Origin: an uncultured Maribacter sp.
GTDB taxonomy: Bacteria > Bacteroidota > Bacteroidia > Flavobacteriales > Flavobacteriaceae
Assembly: GCA_947493885.1 (NCBI GenBank)
Contig: CANLTE010000004.1
Location: forward strand, 1 to 64,000
Length of the DNA stretch: 64,000 bases
Direction of reading: 5' to 3'
Part shown: one piece after another, positions 7,614 through 17,123 of the stretch
Position numbering within the stretch: the stretch's first letter is position 1
How the letters are laid out: each line of letters opens with the position of its first letter
Notes under the pieces: model-generated
Database searches by the model: none
Seen by the model: the letters and a program-made list of their open reading frames with translations, nothing else
Told to the model about the DNA's origin: nothing
Position numbers and translations under genes: made by a program

Positions 7614-8273
7614 ATGTTTACAGATTTCAATAGTTTTAATAACAAAAAAGGAAAAGTATCCGAAAAAAATTACACCGTTTATGGCTTAGATATTCTTACC
7701 AAAAATTTGGAGAAAAATTTCTTTGCTAATGTAACAGTTCAAAGTTCTCCTGTCAGTAGTTCTTCTATTGATTTGGTTATAAACTTAGACTGTAATTTTA
7801 CTTTGGAAGAAACCATAGCTAACCTAAATAATAATATTTGGGGAAATTTTGTGCAAAGGAAAAGCTCTTTATGTAATAGCTTTAATTTAATTCTTGAAAA
7901 TAATGCTATTGATATAGACATTGAGGAGTTTTCTATATTCCTGAAAGACACCTCAATTATTATTAAAAAAATATACGATAAAAGTATTCCAGAACAATTA
8001 GAAGACATTTTAAATACACTAAGCAGACATCATTTGTTTTTCACAAAAGGAGGTACAGAAGCTCCATACGAGATATACATTCCTGTTTTTGAAGAAGAAA
8101 TTTTTGTGGAGAACCAATTAATAGAGCAAAAAGAAACCCAAAATTTCGATGCAAAAAATTACAACGAATTTTGGGGTATTTATTTTGAATCTGAAGAAGA
8201 CGCCTTAATATATGATTTAAAACATGCTAACTGTATTCCTGCAGATTTAAATCTTCAAATGATAAATCAATAG
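7614..8273 (+). CDS. Conserved hypothetical protein, no family recognised
   Basis: This is a 219-residue soluble protein without signal peptide or membrane segment. It is acidic overall, with a Glu-rich central part (FEEEIFVENQLIEQ). I do not recognise a domain or catalytic motif. It has its own terminator-isolated promoter and converges on glyA through a shared 14-bp hairpin, so it looks like a single-gene transcript. The reading frame is long and clean and starts at a normal distance behind a TAnnTTTG box, so it is a real gene. The 60-residue track ORF at 7507-7689 overlapping its start spans a terminator and is not real. Confidence 0.75.
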   Translation: MFTDFNSFNNKKGKVSEKNYTVYGLDILTKNLEKNFFANVTVQSSPVSSSSIDLVINLDCNFTLEETIANLNNNIWGNFVQRKSSLCNSFNLILENNAIDIDIEEFSIFLKDTSIIIKKIYDKSIPEQLEDILNTLSRHHLFFTKGGTEAPYEIYIPVFEEEIFVENQLIEQKETQNFDAKNYNEFWGIYFESEEDALIYDLKHANCIPADLNLQMINQ

Positions 8274-8274
8274 A

Positions 8275-8306
8275 AATTGTTTAACGCTACTAAGCGTTAA
8301 ACAATT
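8275..8306. terminator. Perfect hairpin shared by two convergent genes
   Basis: AATTGTTTAACGCT (8275-8288) and AGCGTTAAACAATT (8293-8306) form a 14-bp perfect stem with a 4-base loop. It covers the stop codon and last codons of glyA and abuts the stop of the plus-strand gene. There is no long T-tract on either strand, so it may act as a 3'-end stabiliser or a weak bidirectional terminator. Confidence 0.55.
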
Positions 8307-9564
8307 CTCTACCTTCCATTAATTTATTTACTTTAATCTTTACCTCAGATAACGCTGCTTCGTCCTCTGCGTTAGTAAGTACTTGGTCTACCAAATCAAC
8401 AATAGTAGCCATATCATCTTCTTTTAATCCACGAGTTGTAATTGCAGCTGTTCCAAATCTAATTCCTGATGTAATAAATGGTGATTTATCATCAAAAGGA
8501 ACCATATTTTTATTTGCGGTAATATCTGCCAGTACTAATGCTTTTTCAGCATCTTTACCCGAAATATCTTTATTTCTTAAATCAATCAACATCATGTGAT
8601 TATCTGTTCCTCCAGATATAATATTATAACCTTTTGCAACAAATGCTTTAGCCATAGCATCCGCATTCTTTTTTACCTGAAGCATATACGTTAAAAACTC
8701 ATCTGTTAATGCTTCGCCAAATGCAATAGCCTTAGCCGCAATAATATGCTCTAACGGTCCTCCTTGATTTCCTGGAAAAACAGCTAAATTTAACAATGCA
8801 GACATTTTTCTTAAATTCCCATTTTTAAGTTTAATTCCAAACGGGTTATCAAAATCTTTACCCATTAATATTAAACCTCCTCTTGGCCCTCGTAACGTTT
8901 TATGTGTTGTAGTTGTTACTATATGGCAGTGCGGTATTGGATCATTTAGTATTCCCTTAGCTATTAAACCAGCAGGATGCGATATATCCGCTAACAAAAT
9001 GGCATTAACAGAATCTGCAATCTCACGAAATCTCTTAAAGTCAATATCTCTAGAATACGCTGAAGCACCAGCTATAATTAACTTTGGTTGCTCTTTAGTT
9101 GCAATTTCCTGAATTTTATCATAATCCAACATTCCAGTTTTCTCATCTACACCGTAAAAAACTGGGTTATATAGTTTTCCAGAAAAATTTACTGGAGAAC
9201 CATGCGTTAAATGTCCTCCATGAGACAGGTCAAAACCTAAAATAGTATCCCCAGCCTGTAAACAAGCATGATATACTGATGCGTTTGCTTGAGAACCCGA
9301 ATGGGGTTGAACATTAGCATATTCCGCTCCAAACAAAGCTTTCGCCCTATCAATTGCAAGTTGTTCAATTTCATCTACAACCTCACAGCCTCCATAATAA
9401 CGTTTTCCTGGATATCCTTCAGCATATTTATTAGTAAGTACTGACCCCGCAGCTTCCATAACCTGTGGGCTAACAAAATTTTCAGAAGCTATAAGCTCAA
9501 TTCCATGTAATTGACGTTCCTTTTCTGCTTCAATTAATTCAAAAATCTGATTGTCGCGTTGCAT
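8290..9564 (-). CDS. glyA: Serine hydroxymethyltransferase
   Basis: This 424-residue PLP enzyme interconverts serine and glycine with tetrahydrofolate, giving 5,10-methylene-THF in the cytosol. It starts with the typical N-terminal part ([20 protein letters not shown]) and has [17 protein letters not shown]. The PLP-lysine motif reads [15 protein letters not shown], so the Schiff-base lysine is present. Length matches the family. It is monocistronic, converging on the unknown gene at 7614. A -7 box lies 28 bases upstream. Confidence 0.97.
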   Translation of the reverse strand: MQRDNQIFELIEAEKERQLHGIELIASENFVSPQVMEAAGSVLTNKYAEGYPGKRYYGGCEVVDEIEQLAIDRAKALFGAEYANVQPHSGSQANASVYHACLQAGDTILGFDLSHGGHLTHGSPVNFSGKLYNPVFYGVDEKTGMLDYDKIQEIATKEQPKLIIAGASAYSRDIDFKRFREIADSVNAILLADISHPAGLIAKGILNDPIPHCHIVTTTTHKTLRGPRGGLILMGKDFDNPFGIKLKNGNLRKMSALLNLAVFPGNQGGPLEHIIAAKAIAFGEALTDEFLTYMLQVKKNADAMAKAFVAKGYNIISGGTDNHMMLIDLRNKDISGKDAEKALVLADITANKNMVPFDDKSPFITSGIRFGTAAITTRGLKEDDMATIVDLVDQVLTNAEDEAALSEVKIKVNKLMEGRELFNA

Positions 9565-9591
9565 AATGATGTTTTCGATTTAAATAAGGTG

Positions 9592-9599
9592 CAAAAATA
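9592..9599 (-). promoter_or_regulatory. -7 promoter element of glyA (TATTTTTG)
   Basis: CAAAAATA on the plus strand reads TATTTTTG on the minus strand, an exact TAnnTTTG match 27 bases before the glyA ATG. Confidence 0.5.
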
Positions 9600-9769
9600 C
9601 AAATTGCCAATGGTTATACATTGCAAAAAAATACATTTGATGATAAATTTATTAAACATAAGTTAACAACCTATGTACCTACAACTAAGCGTGTTTCTTA
9701 TTCTTCTAAAGGTTTTTTTATCGATATAATACGATAGTTTAACGTTTTTCGTTAATATCTAGAATTGTT

Positions 9770-9786
9770 TTGGCACGGCTGTTGAA
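9770..9786 (+). promoter_or_regulatory. Possible sigma-54 (-24/-12) promoter
   Basis: TTGGCACGGCTGTTGAA matches the RpoN pattern YTGGCACG-N4-TTGCW except for GA instead of GC in the -12 element. It lies 31 bases before the ATG at 9818, giving a plausible start site near 9796. It overlaps the artificial TTG start of the ORF track. Confidence 0.4.
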
Positions 9787-9817
9787 ACTACGAGTACAAA
9801 TGTTAAATTTTTACATT

Positions 9818-11005
9818 ATGAAGAAATCTATATTTTATGTTGCGATAACAGCATTATTTATTGCATGTGGAGGAGTAAAAAATACTCAAAAAGCCATTAA
9901 TAGTGGAAACTATTCTAATGCTATTAATAGGTCCATTGAAAACTTAGTGGACAACAAAACCAAAAAATCTAATCAGCCATATGTGATTCTTCTTGAGGAA
10001 GCATTCAAAAAAAATGAAGAACGCGAACTTCAGCGCATAAACTATTTACAGAAAGATGGAAACGCTGCTAACCTAGAAGCTATTTACAACTGCTACAGAA
10101 AACTTAAAGGCATTCAAAATAGAATTCAACCTTTACTTCCTTTGGAAATATATGATGAAGGTAGACCTGCTGAATTCCATTTTAAAAATTATGACGATAA
10201 AATTATAGCAACAAAAGAAAACTTATCCAAACATTTATATGACAATGCTATTGGTTTAATTAATACCGCAAGTCATAAAATTGATTATCGCAAAGCTTAT
10301 GACGACCTAATATATCTGCAAAAAATAAATCCAGATTATGCAGATAGCAAAGCAAAAATTGAAGAAGCTCATGCAAAAGGAATAGATTATGTAAAAGTGG
10401 GTATGAAAAATAACACTGACCAAATTATTCCTGTGAAATTAGAAGAAGAGCTATTAAACTTTAATACCTATGGGATTAATGACTTATGGACGGAGTATCA
10501 CAACAATCCATTACCTAATATAACCTATGATTACAAAATGGATGTTGCGCTAAAACAAATTGATATTTCTCCAGAACAGGTTAACGAAAAACAAATTATT
10601 AAGGAAAAACAAATTAAAGACGGAGAGCAATTCGTTTTAGACAAAAACGGAAACGTAGTAAAAGATAGTCTTGGAAATAAAATTAAGATAGATAAATTTA
10701 AAACGGTTCGTTGTAATTTTTATCAGTTTACCCAGTTTAAATCTGCACAGGTAACGGGAGTAGTTACTTATACCGATTTAAAAACAAAACAGCAATTGGA
10801 CAACTATCCATTAACCAGTGAATTTGTTTTTGAACATATTTACGCTAACTATAATGGCGATAAACGTGCTTTAGAAAGTAATCTTATTTCGCTACTGCAA
10901 CGAGCGGCTGTACCTTTTCCTACAAACGAACAAATGGTTTATGATGCTGGTGAAGATTTAAAAGGACGTCTTAAAAGTATAATCACAAAACAGCAGTTTA
11001 ATTAA
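9818..11005 (+). CDS. Hypothetical lipoprotein, TPR-like
   Basis: This is a 395-residue protein with a lipoprotein signal ending in FIAC (Cys17). The ORF track starts at a TTG at 9770, but the ATG at 9818 directly precedes the signal peptide (MKKSIFYVAITALFIAC) and is preferred. The region after the signal (VKNTQKAINSGNYSNAINRSIENL) looks like a helical repeat of the TPR type. The middle part has a DKNGNVVKDSLGNKIKID stretch that looks beta-rich. I do not recognise the family. The protein is probably anchored in the outer or inner membrane facing the periplasm. A sigma-54-like promoter upstream would set it apart from its neighbours. Confidence 0.8.
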   Translation: MKKSIFYVAITALFIACGGVKNTQKAINSGNYSNAINRSIENLVDNKTKKSNQPYVILLEEAFKKNEERELQRINYLQKDGNAANLEAIYNCYRKLKGIQNRIQPLLPLEIYDEGRPAEFHFKNYDDKIIATKENLSKHLYDNAIGLINTASHKIDYRKAYDDLIYLQKINPDYADSKAKIEEAHAKGIDYVKVGMKNNTDQIIPVKLEEELLNFNTYGINDLWTEYHNNPLPNITYDYKMDVALKQIDISPEQVNEKQIIKEKQIKDGEQFVLDKNGNVVKDSLGNKIKIDKFKTVRCNFYQFTQFKSAQVTGVVTYTDLKTKQQLDNYPLTSEFVFEHIYANYNGDKRALESNLISLLQRAAVPFPTNEQMVYDAGEDLKGRLKSIITKQQFN

Positions 11006-11018
11006 ACTGCTGTTTTTT
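10987..11018. terminator. Bidirectional terminator between convergent genes
   Basis: AAAACAGCAGTTTAAT / ATTAAACTGCTGTTTT is a near-perfect palindrome ending in T-runs on both strands. It covers the stop codons of the lipoprotein gene and of the ytxJ-like gene. Confidence 0.85.
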
Positions 11019-11412
11019 ATATCCATTTTGTTAAGTCAGCATCTGCTATTGCTCCATGCGATGCATGAAAAACAGCTTCTTCATTTTTAATAATTAGTAA
11101 TTGCGGAGATTGGTGTAATACCTGAAATTTATACCCTGCTTCATTAGATACATTTCTATTAGCATGTAAATCTATAAAATACAAATCTGCCTGCCCTTTT
11201 TCCAAAGAATAGCTACCTGTAAACATATTTAACACCATTCTACTAATTCCACATGTAGTGGAATGTTTAAATATAATTTGAGTTTTTTCTTTTGATTTTT
11301 TTGATATAGTCTCTAACTGAGACAAATTAGTAAGTGAAATCCAAGGAAGACCTTTTTCTTCTTTTTTATCTCCATCATTTTGCCCTCCAAATAAACTATT
11401 AAATATACCCAT
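11017..11412 (-). CDS. ytxJ: YtxJ-like bacillithiol-system redox protein
   Basis: This 131-residue cytosolic protein has a thioredoxin-like fold. The active-site region reads FKHSTTCGISRMVL, where a single Cys in an STTCGIS context is typical of the YtxJ/DUF2847 family. The conserved ending includes SPQLLIIKNEEAVFHASHGAI. YtxJ is a monothiol-type protein proposed to act on bacillithiol-mixed disulfides, and bacillithiol genes are common in Flavobacteriia. The first 25 residues (MGIFNSLFGG...) are a family-typical leader. It is a single gene between ClpB and the lipoprotein gene. Confidence 0.85.
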   Translation of the reverse strand: MGIFNSLFGGQNDGDKKEEKGLPWISLTNLSQLETISKKSKEKTQIIFKHSTTCGISRMVLNMFTGSYSLEKGQADLYFIDLHANRNVSNEAGYKFQVLHQSPQLLIIKNEEAVFHASHGAIADADLTKWI

Positions 11413-11567
11413 AAACTACATTCTTCTTTTATAAACCTTAAACTAAAAACTGCCTAAATGTCTTTATTTACGGAGACTTAGACGTCATCTTGTCAGCTAC
11501 AACACATTGGTCGGATATTTGACATTTAACTTTCAAAAATACGCTATAACATTAAAAGACATCAAAA

Positions 11568-14168
11568 ATGAACTTTAATAATTTTACCATAAAAGCACAA
11601 GAAGCTTTGCAGCAAGCTCAAATTATTGCGCAAAGTCATGAGCATCAACAAATAGAAAACGAACATTTATTTAAGGCAATTTCAGAAATTGATAAAAACG
11701 TTTTACCCTTTATTCTAAAAAAAATAAACGTAAATAATGCTTTAATAAAACAAATTTTAGATAAAGAACTTGAAAGCCTTTCTAAAGTTTCCGGTGGAGA
11801 CATTATGCTCTCTAGAGAAGCAGGAAAAACACTTGGAGAAGCTAATGTAGTTGCAAAAAAAATGGAAGATGAGTATGTTTCTATAGAACATCTTTTAATT
11901 GCCATTTTTAAATCTAAAAGTAAAATATCGCATATTCTTAAAGATCAAGGGGTTACCGAAAAGGGACTACAAACCGCTATCAAAGAACTTCGTAAAGGAG
12001 ATAAAGTAACTTCGCAAACCGCTGAGGACACGTATAATGCTCTGGATAAATATGCCAAAAACCTCAACAAACTTGCAGATGACGGAAAACTAGATCCTGT
12101 AATAGGCAGAGATGAAGAAATACGACGAATTCTTCAAATACTTTCAAGAAGAACAAAAAACAATCCAATGTTGGTTGGTGAACCTGGTGTAGGGAAAACA
12201 GCAATTGCCGAAGGTTTAGCCCACAGAATTGTTCAAGGTGATGTGCCCGAAAATTTAAAAGAAAAAATTGTGTATTCTTTGGATATGGGCGCTTTAATTG
12301 CTGGAGCAAAATATAAGGGCGAATTTGAAGAACGACTAAAATCTGTTATTAAAGAAGTAACTATCTCTGATGGTGATATCGTATTATTTATAGATGAAAT
12401 TCACACTCTGGTTGGTGCCGGAGGTGGTGAAGGCGCTATGGATGCCGCAAACATTTTAAAACCAGCATTGGCTCGTGGTGAGTTAAGAGCAATAGGTGCC
12501 ACAACGCTAGATGAATATCAGAAATATTTTGAAAAAGACAAAGCATTAGAAAGGCGTTTTCAAAAGGTTGTGGTTAATGAACCCGATACCGAAAGTGCAA
12601 TTTCTATTTTACGTGGTATAAAAGAAAAATATGAGACACATCATAAAGTTCGTATTAAAGACGAAGCCGTAATTGCAGCCGTAGAGTTATCACAACGTTA
12701 CATCACGAACCGTTTTCTTCCAGATAAGGCAATAGATTTAATTGATGAAGCTGCCTCCAAATTGCGCTTAGAAATTAATTCAAAACCTGAAGAACTAGAT
12801 GTTTTGGATAGAAAAATAATGCAGTTAGAAATTGAAGTAGAAGCCATAAAACGTGAAAATGACAAAGCAAAACTAAAAGCATTAAATGCCGATTTAGCGA
12901 ACTTAAAGGAAGAGCGAAAAGATATTTTTGCAAAATGGGAAAGTGAAAAATCCGTTGCAGACAATATTCAAAATACAAAACAAAATATTGAAAACTATAA
13001 GTTAGAAGCCGAACGAGCGGAACGCAATGGGGACTATGGCAAGGTAGCTGAACTGAGGTATGGGAAAATTAAAGAAGCTCAAGAAAAGCTAGAGGTTTAT
13101 CAAAAAGAACTAGATAAACAGCAAAATGCTGAAACTTTAATAAAGGAGGAAGTAACTAATGAAGATATTGCGGAAATAGTTGCAAAATGGACAGGTATTC
13201 CTGTGAAAAAAATGATTCAGAGTGAGCGCGAAAAACTTTTAAAACTTGAGGAAGTACTCCATAAAAGGGTGGTTGGACAAGAAGAGGCCATAGAAGCTGT
13301 TTCAGATGCCATAAGACGAAGTCGTTCTGGATTACAAGATGCAAAACGCCCAATTGGTTCCTTTTTATTTCTCGGCACAACTGGTGTTGGTAAAACGGAG
13401 CTTGCTAAAACGCTGGCCGATTACTTGTTTGATAATGAAAACGCAATTACCAGAATTGATATGAGCGAATATCAGGAACGTCACTCCGTTAGCAGACTTG
13501 TTGGTGCGCCTCCAGGATATGTTGGGTATGAAGAAGGTGGACAATTAACCGAAGCCGTTCGTCGGCAGCCTTATTCGGTTGTTTTATTAGATGAAATTGA
13601 AAAAGCACACCCAGATACTTTTAATATTTTACTGCAAGTTTTAGATGAAGGAAGATTAACCGATAATAAAGGTAGAGTTGCAGATTTTAAAAACTGTATC
13701 ATAATTATGACGAGTAATTTAGGCGGACATATTATTCAGGATAAATTTGAAGCTACTGAAAACATTGATGCCGCAACGGAATCTGCTAAAAGTGAAGTAT
13801 TAGGGTTATTGCGCAAAACTATTCGTCCAGAATTTTTAAATAGAATAGATGATATTGTAATGTTTACTCCTTTAAGCAAAAAGGATATTACAAAAATTGT
13901 AGAATTACAAATATCTCAACTCAAAAAAATGCTTATTCAGCAACACATAACTATTGATGCCACACAAGAAGCTGTAAATTTCTTAGCTGACAAAGGTTAC
14001 GATATTCAATATGGAGCTAGACCTATAAAACGAATTATCCAAAAAGAGGTGCTAAATAAACTCTCCAAAGAACTGCTAAAAGGTAGTATAACAGCTGAGA
14101 GCATTGTACTAATTGATGCCTTTGACGAATCTTTAGTTTTCAGAAATCAAAACGAAATTACCGTATAA
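11568..14168 (+). CDS. clpB: ATP-dependent disaggregase ClpB
   Basis: This 866-residue Hsp100 chaperone rescues aggregated proteins together with DnaK. It has the N-terminal Clp-N repeats ([12 protein letters not shown]), a first AAA+ domain with Walker A GEPGVGKT (204-211) and [13 protein letters not shown], the coiled-coil middle domain (about 410-520) that separates ClpB from ClpA, a second AAA+ domain with GTTGVGKT (603-610) and [10 protein letters not shown], and the C-terminal D2-small domain ([13 protein letters not shown]). No ClpP-binding loop is apparent. The 155-base upstream gap holds the promoter. GATATTTG at about 11513-11520 is a near match to the -7 consensus. A long hairpin terminator follows. 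Confidence 0.97.
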   Translation: MNFNNFTIKAQEALQQAQIIAQSHEHQQIENEHLFKAISEIDKNVLPFILKKINVNNALIKQILDKELESLSKVSGGDIMLSREAGKTLGEANVVAKKMEDEYVSIEHLLIAIFKSKSKISHILKDQGVTEKGLQTAIKELRKGDKVTSQTAEDTYNALDKYAKNLNKLADDGKLDPVIGRDEEIRRILQILSRRTKNNPMLVGEPGVGKTAIAEGLAHRIVQGDVPENLKEKIVYSLDMGALIAGAKYKGEFEERLKSVIKEVTISDGDIVLFIDEIHTLVGAGGGEGAMDAANILKPALARGELRAIGATTLDEYQKYFEKDKALERRFQKVVVNEPDTESAISILRGIKEKYETHHKVRIKDEAVIAAVELSQRYITNRFLPDKAIDLIDEAASKLRLEINSKPEELDVLDRKIMQLEIEVEAIKRENDKAKLKALNADLANLKEERKDIFAKWESEKSVADNIQNTKQNIENYKLEAERAERNGDYGKVAELRYGKIKEAQEKLEVYQKELDKQQNAETLIKEEVTNEDIAEIVAKWTGIPVKKMIQSEREKLLKLEEVLHKRVVGQEEAIEAVSDAIRRSRSGLQDAKRPIGSFLFLGTTGVGKTELAKTLADYLFDNENAITRIDMSEYQERHSVSRLVGAPPGYVGYEEGGQLTEAVRRQPYSVVLLDEIEKAHPDTFNILLQVLDEGRLTDNKGRVADFKNCIIIMTSNLGGHIIQDKFEATENIDAATESAKSEVLGLLRKTIRPEFLNRIDDIVMFTPLSKKDITKIVELQISQLKKMLIQQHITIDATQEAVNFLADKGYDIQYGARPIKRIIQKEVLNKLSKELLKGSITAESIVLIDAFDESLVFRNQNEITV

Positions 14169-14192
14169 GTAGTTGCATTATATAATTTTAAG

Positions 14193-14236
14193 AAAAAGAG
14201 AAAAAATATGGTTTAGTTCATATTTTTTCTCTTTTT
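14193..14236 (+). terminator. Terminator of clpB
   Basis: An 18-bp perfect stem (AAAAAGAGAAAAAATATG / CATATTTTTTCTCTTTTT) with an 8-base loop, ending in T's, 25 bases after the clpB stop. Confidence 0.8.
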
Positions 14237-14287
14237 AACTACTATACAGCGGACAGATTTTCTATATTCGTGTTAAAATATATTCGA

Positions 14288-14884
14288 ATGTCCACGAAGG
14301 CTGAAAGAACTACAGCATATATCATTGAAACTGTTGCACCTGTTTTTAATAAACATGGTTACATTGGAACTAGTATGAGCGCACTTACGGATGCCACTGG
14401 ACTAACTAAAGGTGCTCTTTATGGTAATTTTGAAAATAAAGAAGCGCTTGCCTTATCTGCGTTTCAATACAACAGTAAACGTTTACTCTCTGCAATTGAT
14501 ACTCAGTTAAACATTGAGGGAACATCGTTGGATAAAATAAATCAATATATATTATTTTACAGAAATTATGATGTTCATACTGCAGATATTGGAGGTTGCC
14601 CAATTTTAAATATTGGCGTAGATGCGCAGCACAACAATAAATTACTTGCAGCCGCAACCAAAGAAACTATTCAAGAAATAGAAGGGAAAATTGCTTTAGT
14701 TCTAGAAAACGGGGTTAATTCAGGTCAACTAAAATTACCTGTAACTCCATTACAATTTGCAAAGCAATTGTACACCATGATTACAGGTGCTGTTGCAATG
14801 GCGACAATGACCAAAGACAAAAAGTATTTAATGAATACGGTAGCCTACCTTAGCGTATTAATCCGTAAAGAAATTCAGAAATAA
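14288..14884 (+). CDS. TetR/AcrR-family transcriptional regulator
   Basis: This is a 198-residue regulator. Residues 1-60 form the TetR DNA-binding domain with helix-turn-helix SMSALTDATGLTKGALYGNFENKEAL. The rest is an all-helical ligand-binding and dimerisation domain. The ORF track starts at a GTG at 14270. The ATG at 14288 (MSTKAERTTAYIIET) places the first helix as in the family and is preferred. It has no divergent drug-efflux or lipid gene beside it, so its target cannot be inferred. TATATTCG at 14263-14270 is a near match to the -7 consensus. Confidence 0.9.
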   Translation: MSTKAERTTAYIIETVAPVFNKHGYIGTSMSALTDATGLTKGALYGNFENKEALALSAFQYNSKRLLSAIDTQLNIEGTSLDKINQYILFYRNYDVHTADIGGCPILNIGVDAQHNNKLLAAATKETIQEIEGKIALVLENGVNSGQLKLPVTPLQFAKQLYTMITGAVAMATMTKDKKYLMNTVAYLSVLIRKEIQK

Positions 14885-14909
14885 TTCTTTCCCGTTATCT
14901 TATTAATTC

Positions 14910-16478
14910 TTATTCCTGTACAGCCCTAAATATCCAAGTCATATCAGTATAACGACCATTATACTTACTATCTCTAGCTTTACGAGCTTCATCCATAGTA
15001 TCAAATCGTTCTAAATAAACATAGTTATAATTATTAGAACCATATCTAAACGAACCAGGGTTTAGTCCTTTGTTTTTTAATGCTATCATAAATGCATTAT
15101 AATACTTTTGAGTACCGTAGATATTTGCAATTAAATAAAAGCCTGGTTCTATGCTAGTACTAACAACTTCTTTATAGCGCTCCCCTTTCCTAGGTTTAAC
15201 CTCCTCTTTGGTTGCTGCTATTTTTTCCATCTCAGCCTTCTTTTTAGCTTCCTCAAGAACTGCTAATTTTTCTTCGTTTTCCTTTGCTAGTACCACAGCA
15301 TTTAAAGAATCTTTCTTGCGCTGTTGTATAGCCGCTAACTTGGCCTTTTCTTGCTCTTTTAACAATGCTTCCTGAGTTTCTTTTTCTCTTTTAATCCTTT
15401 GAACTTCTACTAATTCAGTTTGTTTTTTAGCTAAATTCAATGAGTCCTCTATACTCTCTAATCGCTCTTTTTCTTGTTTTGCTAAAGCTCTTCTTTCCTT
15501 CCTACTAAGCTTTAATTCTTCTTCAACATTTTCTTCTAACTCCTCCAGCTCATCATTTTCCTCATCGTCAGGTTCCTCAATAGAAGCCTTTTTACCAAAA
15601 TTAAACGCTGTAACAATTTCAAATGTGGGGTCTAAGTCTTTTAGAGTTTCATCTAACCCGTATTCAACCACAATACCTAATGACCATTTTTTAAAAAATA
15701 CACCTCCTAAACCTCCAGATACTCCGTAATAGCTATTATACCCAGCCTGAGCCCAAAACTTACTAGCCACAACCAAAGCGTTTAAGCCATATTGAGTATC
15801 CATATTGGGAATGGACTTTACATACACCATAGGGCTTAACACAGTGTTTGAGCCTCCTAAAGCGAAATCATAAGAAGCCAAGCCTAAATAAACTCTGTCA
15901 TCAGGGGTTCCGCTTTCTTCATCACTAAAATTACGCGTATATAGATTTTCAGAAGTAAGACCTAAACTAAATCTATCTATTTTTAAATTTATTCCAGGAG
16001 CCACTTGTACTACAAAATCATTTGCTATTTGTGCTTGAGGTATATCAATATCCGGATTAGTTACAAAACGATCATCTGCCAATTCTTCTATGTAGCCAAA
16101 AACATTTAACCCAACCCCTAGACTTACTTTAGGACTAAAAACAATATTATAAGCATAATTAAGCGCTCCACCTTGTTGCAAGAAAACACCTGTGTTATGT
16201 TGTATAAAGCCAACTCCAAAGCCCGAAGATTTTCCTAATTTTCCATTATAGTTTACAAATAATGAGGTTGGATCTCCATCTATAGTTTGAAATTGCCATC
16301 TAGACCATAAACCTATGGAGTTCTTATAGTCTCCATTTAGTACATTCGATGGATTTAGTAAACTACTGTTTAAATTAATAGCATTATGCTGCCTGAAATC
16401 CATAGGAAGACTCTCAATCTGAGCATTGGAAGTCACTACAGCAATAAACATAAGAAAAAATACTATTTTTTTAACCAT
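14910..16478 (-). CDS. PorP/SprF-family membrane protein with SPOR-like C-terminus
   Basis: This 522-residue outer-membrane protein starts with a signal peptide cleaved after NAQ. The ATG at 16478 (MVKKIVFF) is preferred over the TTG at 16484. Residues to about 290 resemble PorP/SprF: NLNSSLLNPSNV, NYNGKLGKSSGFGVGF and repeated beta-strands of a barrel. About 300-430 is a charged, Glu/Lys-rich coiled coil (LSRKERRALAKQEKERLE). The last 95 residues (PGFYLIANIYGTQKYYNAFM ... FDTMDEARKARD) look like a SPOR-type fold as in peptidoglycan-binding proteins. Ordinary PorP/SprF proteins are about 300 residues, so this one could bridge the outer membrane and cell wall. PorP/SprF proteins are linked to type IX secretion and gliding. 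Confidence 0.85.
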   Translation of the reverse strand: MVKKIVFFLMFIAVVTSNAQIESLPMDFRQHNAINLNSSLLNPSNVLNGDYKNSIGLWSRWQFQTIDGDPTSLFVNYNGKLGKSSGFGVGFIQHNTGVFLQQGGALNYAYNIVFSPKVSLGVGLNVFGYIEELADDRFVTNPDIDIPQAQIANDFVVQVAPGINLKIDRFSLGLTSENLYTRNFSDEESGTPDDRVYLGLASYDFALGGSNTVLSPMVYVKSIPNMDTQYGLNALVVASKFWAQAGYNSYYGVSGGLGGVFFKKWSLGIVVEYGLDETLKDLDPTFEIVTAFNFGKKASIEEPDDEENDELEELEENVEEELKLSRKERRALAKQEKERLESIEDSLNLAKKQTELVEVQRIKREKETQEALLKEQEKAKLAAIQQRKKDSLNAVVLAKENEEKLAVLEEAKKKAEMEKIAATKEEVKPRKGERYKEVVSTSIEPGFYLIANIYGTQKYYNAFMIALKNKGLNPGSFRYGSNNYNYVYLERFDTMDEARKARDSKYNGRYTDMTWIFRAVQE

Positions 16479-16574
16479 AAGCAAAAAAACAAAAAATAGC
16501 GGTTTTTTATACTATTTTTATATAATAAAAGTTAGAGTAAAAGACTTTGTTATTAAAAGTTAAATACGAAAGTA

Positions 16575-17123
16575 ATGAAATCAATTGTTCGAATTCTATT
16601 TTTTTGTCTCACAGTTACTTTAATTTCTTGTAAAGAAGATAAAGTTGAAGGTGCTGATGTTATTGAGGAAACAAATATAACCACCCTATACCTTATTCGG
16701 CATTCCGAAAAAGACCGTTCTAATCCAGAAAATGTAGACCCAGAACTTACCCAAGATGGTTTAGGTAGAGCAATGCATTGGGCGGAAATTTTAGAAGAAG
16801 TGGAACTAGATGCTATATATTCTACAGATTACAATCGTACATCAATGACCGCTGCTCCTATTTCGGTTAAACAAAATATTGATGTTACCTATTATAATGT
16901 TGAAGACATTACGAGTGAACAATTTTTAGCGGATAACATCAACAAAAATGTATTAGTTGTTGGACACAGTAACTCTACTCCTGAGCTGGTAAACAAACTA
17001 ATTGGACATGACAAATACAGTAGTATTGATGATCACGAAAACGGGGTGCTATTCATAGTTAAAATTATAAACGGTATTGCTTCTGAAAGTAAATTGGAAT
17101 TTAATTGTAACTGCCCGGACTAA
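16575..17123 (+). CDS. Histidine phosphatase family lipoprotein
   Basis: This is a 182-residue lipoprotein (signal ending LISC, Cys19). The catalytic motif is LIRHSEK, with the RH of the phosphoglycerate mutase/SixA superfamily. The second catalytic His lies in VVGHSNSTPELV. The YSTDYNRTSMTAAPI segment supplies another phosphate-binding Arg. The short length places it with SixA/Ais-like phosphohistidine or sugar-phosphate phosphatases, not glycolytic mutases. The substrate is unknown, and the location is periplasmic or at the outer membrane. Its 3' end overlaps the converging gene by 23 bases. Confidence 0.88.
   Translation: MKSIVRILFFCLTVTLISCKEDKVEGADVIEETNITTLYLIRHSEKDRSNPENVDPELTQDGLGRAMHWAEILEEVELDAIYSTDYNRTSMTAAPISVKQNIDVTYYNVEDITSEQFLADNINKNVLVVGHSNSTPELVNKLIGHDKYSSIDDHENGVLFIVKIINGIASESKLEFNCNCPD

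Noticed and set aside
7507-7689. 60-aa ORF upstream of the 219-aa gene
   Set aside because: It starts inside the poly-A arm of a terminator and encodes low-complexity lysines; it is a shadow.
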